Shown: one piece after another, positions 60,373-64,000 of the stretch
Layout: the number at the start of each line of letters is the position of its first letter
Position numbering within the stretch: position 1 is the first letter of the stretch
NCBI RefSeq assembly: GCF_020025155.1
Contig: NZ_CP073751.1
Span: forward strand, 310,001 to 374,000
Source of the DNA: Halopseudomonas nanhaiensis
GTDB taxonomy: Bacteria > Pseudomonadota > Gammaproteobacteria > Pseudomonadales > Pseudomonadaceae
Direction: 5' to 3'
Length of the DNA stretch: 64,000 nucleotides
Program-made: the position numbers and the translations under genes
Notes under the pieces: model-generated
Seen by the model: the letters and a program-made list of their open reading frames with translations, nothing else
Told to the model about the DNA's origin: nothing
The model's database searches: none

Positions 60373-63300
60373 ATGAAAGCAGGTCTATACCAGCCTGATC
60401 AGTTCAAGGATAACTGCGGCTTTGGCTTGATTGCCCATATGGAAGGCCAACCCAGTCATCACCTGCTGCAAACGGCCATCGAAGCACTGACGTGCATGAC
60501 GCACCGCGGCGGCATCAACGCCGATGGCAAGACCGGTGACGGCTGTGGCCTGCTGATCCAGAAGCCCGATAGCTATCTGCGCGCGGTCGCGCAGGAAGAT
60601 TTGTCGGTGACGTTGCCCGAGCAATACGCCGTCGGCATGATTTTCATGAGCGCCGACCAGGCTGCCACCGACGCCGCCCGCCAGGCTTTCGCGAAGGCTT
60701 TCGAAGAACAGGGCCTGACGTCGCTGGGCTGGCGCCCTGTCCCGGTGGATGAGAGCGTGCTCGGACCGCTGGCGTTAAGCTGCATGCCGCGCATCGAGCA
60801 GGTATTCGTATCCGGCGAAGGTCTTGACGAGCAGCAGTTCGGCATCAAGCTTTTCTATGCGCGCCGGCGCGCTGAAGTCGCCATGCAGGGCGATGAGAAC
60901 TTCTACGTCTGCAGCCTTTCGCACAAGGTCATAGCCTACAAGGGTTTGATGATGCCGGCCGATCTTGGCCGCTTCTACCCCGAGTTGAGTGACGAGCGCA
61001 TGGAGACCGCCATCAGCGTCTTCCATCAGCGCTTCTCGACCAATACGCTGCCCAAGTGGCCGCTCGCACAGCCGTTCCGCTTGCTGGCGCACAACGGTGA
61101 GATCAACACCATCACCGCCAACCGCAACTGGGCCAACGCGCGTCGCAACAAGTTCACCAACGAGCTGCTGCCCGATCTGGAGAGCATTTCCCCGATCGTC
61201 AACGTTACCGGCTCCGATTCCTCGAGCATGGACAATATGCTCGAGCTTCTGATCACCGGTGGCATGGACCTGTTCCGCGCCATCCGCATGGTCGTTCCGC
61301 CGGCATGGCAGAACGTGGAAACCATGGATGCTGATCTGCGCGCGTTCTATGAGTTCAACTCCATGCACATGGAGGCCTGGGACGGTCCGGCCGGCATCGT
61401 GCTGACCGAAGGCCGCTACGCGGTCTGTCTGCTCGACCGTAACGGGCTGCGTCCGGCGCGCTATGTGGTGACCAAGAACGGTTACATCACCCTCGCATCG
61501 GAAATCGGCGTCTGGGACTACAAGCCTGAAGACGTGATCAGCAAGGGCCGGGTAGGGCCCGGCCAGATTCTGGCGGTCGACACCCAGACCGGCGAGGTAC
61601 TGCATACCAGTGACGTCGAGGGTCGTCTGAAGTCACGCCATCCATATCGCAAGTGGCTACGGGAAAATGCGCTGCGCATCCAGGCGACGCTGGACGATCG
61701 CGATCACGGCGCCGACTTCATGGAGCAGGAGCGTCTGAAGCAGCACATGAAGATGTTCCAGGTCACCTTCGAAGAGCGCGACCAGGTGCTGCGACCGCTT
61801 GCCGAGAACGGTCAGGAGGCTGTCGGCTCGATGGGCGACGACACGCCCATGGCCGTGCTTTCGGGCCGGGTGCGTTCGGTATATGACTACTTCCGTCAGC
61901 AGTTCGCGCAGGTTACCAACCCCCCGATCGACCCGTTGCGCGAAGCGATCGTCATGTCGCTGGAGACCTGTCTCGGTGCCGAGCGGAACGTGTTCGAGGA
62001 AACGGCAGAGCATGGTAACCGTGCAATCCTGAGCACTCCGATCATTTCGCCGGCGAAATGGCGCACCCTGATGAACCTGGATCGTCCCGGCTTTGCCAAT
62101 CAGGTCATCAACCTGAATGCGCCGGAAGATCTGCCGCTCAGCGAAGCGGTAACCGCCATCGCCTTGCAGGCCGAAGCCGCAGTGCGTGAAGGCAAGACAT
62201 TGCTGGTACTCAGCGACCGCGGCATCGAGCAGGGCAAGCTGCCCGTACATGCCGCGCTGGCCGTTGGCGCAGTGCACCACCACCTGGTTGCGCAGGGGCT
62301 GCGTTGTGACTGCAACATTCTGGTCGAGACCGCCACGGCCAGAGATCCACATCATTACGCCGTGCTGATCGGTTTCGGTGCGAGCGCGGTGTATCCGTAC
62401 CTGGCGTACGAAGTGCTGGGTGACCTGATCCGCACCGGCGAGGTCATTGGCGACCTGTACGAAGTCTTCAAGAGCTACCGCAAGGGCATCTCCAAGGGTC
62501 TGCTGAAGATCCTCTCGAAGATGGGCATTTCCACGGTGGTGTCCTACCGTGGTGCTCAGCTGTTCGAAGCGGTTGGTCTGGCTGATGAAGTGGTCGATCT
62601 GTGCTTCCGTGGCGTTGCGAGCCGCATTCAGGGCGCGCGGTTCAGCGATCTGCAGGTCGAACAGCAGCTGCTGGCCCGCGAGGCCTGGAATCCGCGCAAG
62701 GCCATCCAGCAGGGTGGTTTGCTCAAGTTCGTGTTCGGCGGCGAATATCACGCCTACAACCCGGACGTGGTCCGCACCCTTCAGGATGCGGTGCAGGGTG
62801 ACAGCTACGACAAGTACCTCGAATATGCTGCGCTGGTGAACAGCCGGCCGGTCGCCGCGTTGCGCGACCTGCTCAAGGTGCGCGACGACCAGACCGCGAT
62901 TGCGCTGGATAAGGTCGAGCCGCTGGACAGCATCTTCAAGCGCTTCGACTCGGCGGGTATTTCGCTCGGCGCGCTGTCGCCGGAAGCGCACGAGGCGATC
63001 GCCGAAGCGATGAACCGCCTCGGTGCCCGCTCGAACTCCGGGGAAGGCGGCGAAGACCCGGCGCGTTATCGCACCGAGCGCACCTCGAAGATCAAGCAGA
63101 TCGCCTCCGGTCGCTTTGGTGTCACGCCCGAATACCTGGTCAACGCCGAGGTACTGCAGATCAAGGTGGCGCAGGGTGCCAAGCCAGGCGAAGGCGGTCA
63201 GCTGCCTGGTGGCAAGGTCAACGAACTGATTGCACGGTTGCGCTATGCGGTGCCGGGTGTGACGCTGATCTCTCCGCCTCCGCATCACGACATCTATTCG

Positions 63301-64000
63301 ATCGAAGACCTGTCGCAGCTGATCTTTGACCTCAAGCAGGTCAACCCCGCCGCGCTGGTCTCGGTCAAGCTGGTGGCAGAGCCGGGCGTCGGCACCATCG
63401 CCGCAGGCGTGGCCAAGGCGTATGCAGACCTGATCACCATTTCCGGTTACGACGGCGGCACAGGCGCTTCGCCGCTGACCTCTATCCGTTATGCCGGATC
63501 ACCCTGGGAGCTGGGCCTCTCCGAGGCGCATCAGACCCTGCGCGGCAACGATCTGCGCGGCAAGGTCCGGGTACAGACCGATGGTGGCCTGAAAACGGGT
63601 CTGGACGTGATCAAGGCGGCAATTCTCGGTGCCGAGAGCTTCGGCTTCGGTACCGCGCCGATGATCGCCCTAGGCTGCAAATACCTGCGCATCTGCCATC
63701 TGAACAACTGCGCAACCGGTGTTGCGACGCAGAACAAGCATCTGCGTGACAACCACTACATCGGCACCGTGCAGATGGTGATGAACTTCTTCACCTATGT
63801 TGCCATGGAAACGCGCGAGTGGCTGGCCAAGCTTGGCGTTAGCCGCCTGCAGGATCTGATCGGGCGTACCGATCTGCTGGAAATCCTGCCCGGCAGCACT
63901 ACCAAGCAGCAGAATCTCGACCTGCGTCCGCTGCTGTTCAGCGATGCGGTCCCGGCAGACAAGCCGCAGTACTGCGAACAGCCGCGCAACCGCCCGTTTG
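60373..64000 (+). CDS. gltB: Glutamate synthase (NADPH) large subunit, 5' part, cut by window end
   Basis: GOGAT alpha subunit: makes two glutamates from glutamine and 2-oxoglutarate. The reading frame stays open from ATG 60373 to the window end: about 1209 of some 1480 residues. N-terminal nucleophile is Cys15 ([13 protein letters not shown]) after a short propeptide, giving the class II glutaminase domain 15-420; central domain 420-770; FMN-binding synthase domain from about 800 ([42 protein letters not shown]); and the 3Fe-4S cysteines in [15 protein letters not shown]. The C-terminal GXGXG beta-helix domain lies beyond the edge. GltD is expected next. Confidence 0.97.
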   Translation, partial: MKAGLYQPDQFKDNCGFGLIAHMEGQPSHHLLQTAIEALTCMTHRGGINADGKTGDGCGLLIQKPDSYLRAVAQEDLSVTLPEQYAVGMIFMSADQAATDAARQAFAKAFEEQGLTSLGWRPVPVDESVLGPLALSCMPRIEQVFVSGEGLDEQQFGIKLFYARRRAEVAMQGDENFYVCSLSHKVIAYKGLMMPADLGRFYPELSDERMETAISVFHQRFSTNTLPKWPLAQPFRLLAHNGEINTITANRNWANARRNKFTNELLPDLESISPIVNVTGSDSSSMDNMLELLITGGMDLFRAIRMVVPPAWQNVETMDADLRAFYEFNSMHMEAWDGPAGIVLTEGRYAVCLLDRNGLRPARYVVTKNGYITLASEIGVWDYKPEDVISKGRVGPGQILAVDTQTGEVLHTSDVEGRLKSRHPYRKWLRENALRIQATLDDRDHGADFMEQERLKQHMKMFQVTFEERDQVLRPLAENGQEAVGSMGDDTPMAVLSGRVRSVYDYFRQQFAQVTNPPIDPLREAIVMSLETCLGAERNVFEETAEHGNRAILSTPIISPAKWRTLMNLDRPGFANQVINLNAPEDLPLSEAVTAIALQAEAAVREGKTLLVLSDRGIEQGKLPVHAALAVGAVHHHLVAQGLRCDCNILVETATARDPHHYAVLIGFGASAVYPYLAYEVLGDLIRTGEVIGDLYEVFKSYRKGISKGLLKILSKMGISTVVSYRGAQLFEAVGLADEVVDLCFRGVASRIQGARFSDLQVEQQLLAREAWNPRKAIQQGGLLKFVFGGEYHAYNPDVVRTLQDAVQGDSYDKYLEYAALVNSRPVAALRDLLKVRDDQTAIALDKVEPLDSIFKRFDSAGISLGALSPEAHEAIAEAMNRLGARSNSGEGGEDPARYRTERTSKIKQIASGRFGVTPEYLVNAEVLQIKVAQGAKPGEGGQLPGGKVNELIARLRYAVPGVTLISPPPHHDIYSIEDLSQLIFDLKQVNPAALVSVKLVAEPGVGTIAAGVAKAYADLITISGYDGGTGASPLTSIRYAGSPWELGLSEAHQTLRGNDLRGKVRVQTDGGLKTGLDVIKAAILGAESFGFGTAPMIALGCKYLRICHLNNCATGVATQNKHLRDNHYIGTVQMVMNFFTYVAMETREWLAKLGVSRLQDLIGRTDLLEILPGSTTKQQNLDLRPLLFSDAVPADKPQYCEQPRNRPF

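Overview
The window is GC-rich, gene-dense chromosomal DNA of a gammaproteobacterium in the Pseudomonadaceae (Pseudomonas or a close genus such as Halopseudomonas). The basis is gene content and order: ponA divergent from pilMNOPQ-aroK-aroB-damX-gltB, a LigD with phosphoesterase-ligase-polymerase order, and a cioAB-type bd oxidase. I saw no rRNA, tRNA, insertion sequence, prophage or CRISPR array. The right end cuts gltB; the left end is non-coding apart from one possible small gene.

Region by region. (1) 583-5989: six overlapping or abutting genes encode a stressosome core (RsbR, RsbS, RsbT), an ATPase-phosphatase that probably resets it, and two histidine kinases, one a REC-PAS-kinase-REC hybrid; no sigma factor is present, so output probably goes through phosphorelay. 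(2) 6044-11569: small housekeeping and accessory genes: two thioesterases, a ClpP-like protein, a copper chaperone behind a MerR-type promoter, DNA ligase D, a DUF2188 protein and a 28-residue membrane microprotein. (3) 11660-16898: a cobalamin riboswitch followed by a signal-peptide-bearing, membrane-anchored CobN-like chelatase, an ExbB/MotA-like channel and a DUF2149 protein that looks like ExbD. This is the most interesting system in the window. (4) 17162-21981: a nucleotide-sugar/glycan cluster (epimerase, CDP-glucose-type cytidylyltransferase, SAF-domain oxidoreductase, RfbC-like epimerase) with a convergent GT2 glycosyltransferase. (5) 22231-29052: an eight-gene Mrp/Mbh-like cation-proton antiporter operon with three NuoL/M/N-type subunits and no full-length MrpA. 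(6) 29231-37031: a chemoreceptor, two acyl-CoA dehydrogenases, a Tsx-like porin and a MASE3-PAS-GGDEF-EAL protein whose EAL domain has lost one metal-site Asp. (7) 37241-44210: lrgAB-like genes, then cioA-cioB-cydD-cydC, which pairs the cyanide-insensitive oxidase with its assembly transporter. (8) 44219-49189: a single-chain acyl-CoA carboxylase and an acyl-CoA synthetase. (9) 49323-64000: ponA, the type IV pilus alignment and secretin genes, shikimate genes, damX and 5' gltB.

Most long reading frames antiparallel to these genes are composition artefacts of high GC and are not annotated. Start codons were chosen from ribosome-binding sites, operon overlaps and family lengths; where a GTG or TTG was chosen this is stated. 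All functional calls are from reading the translations, without database searches.
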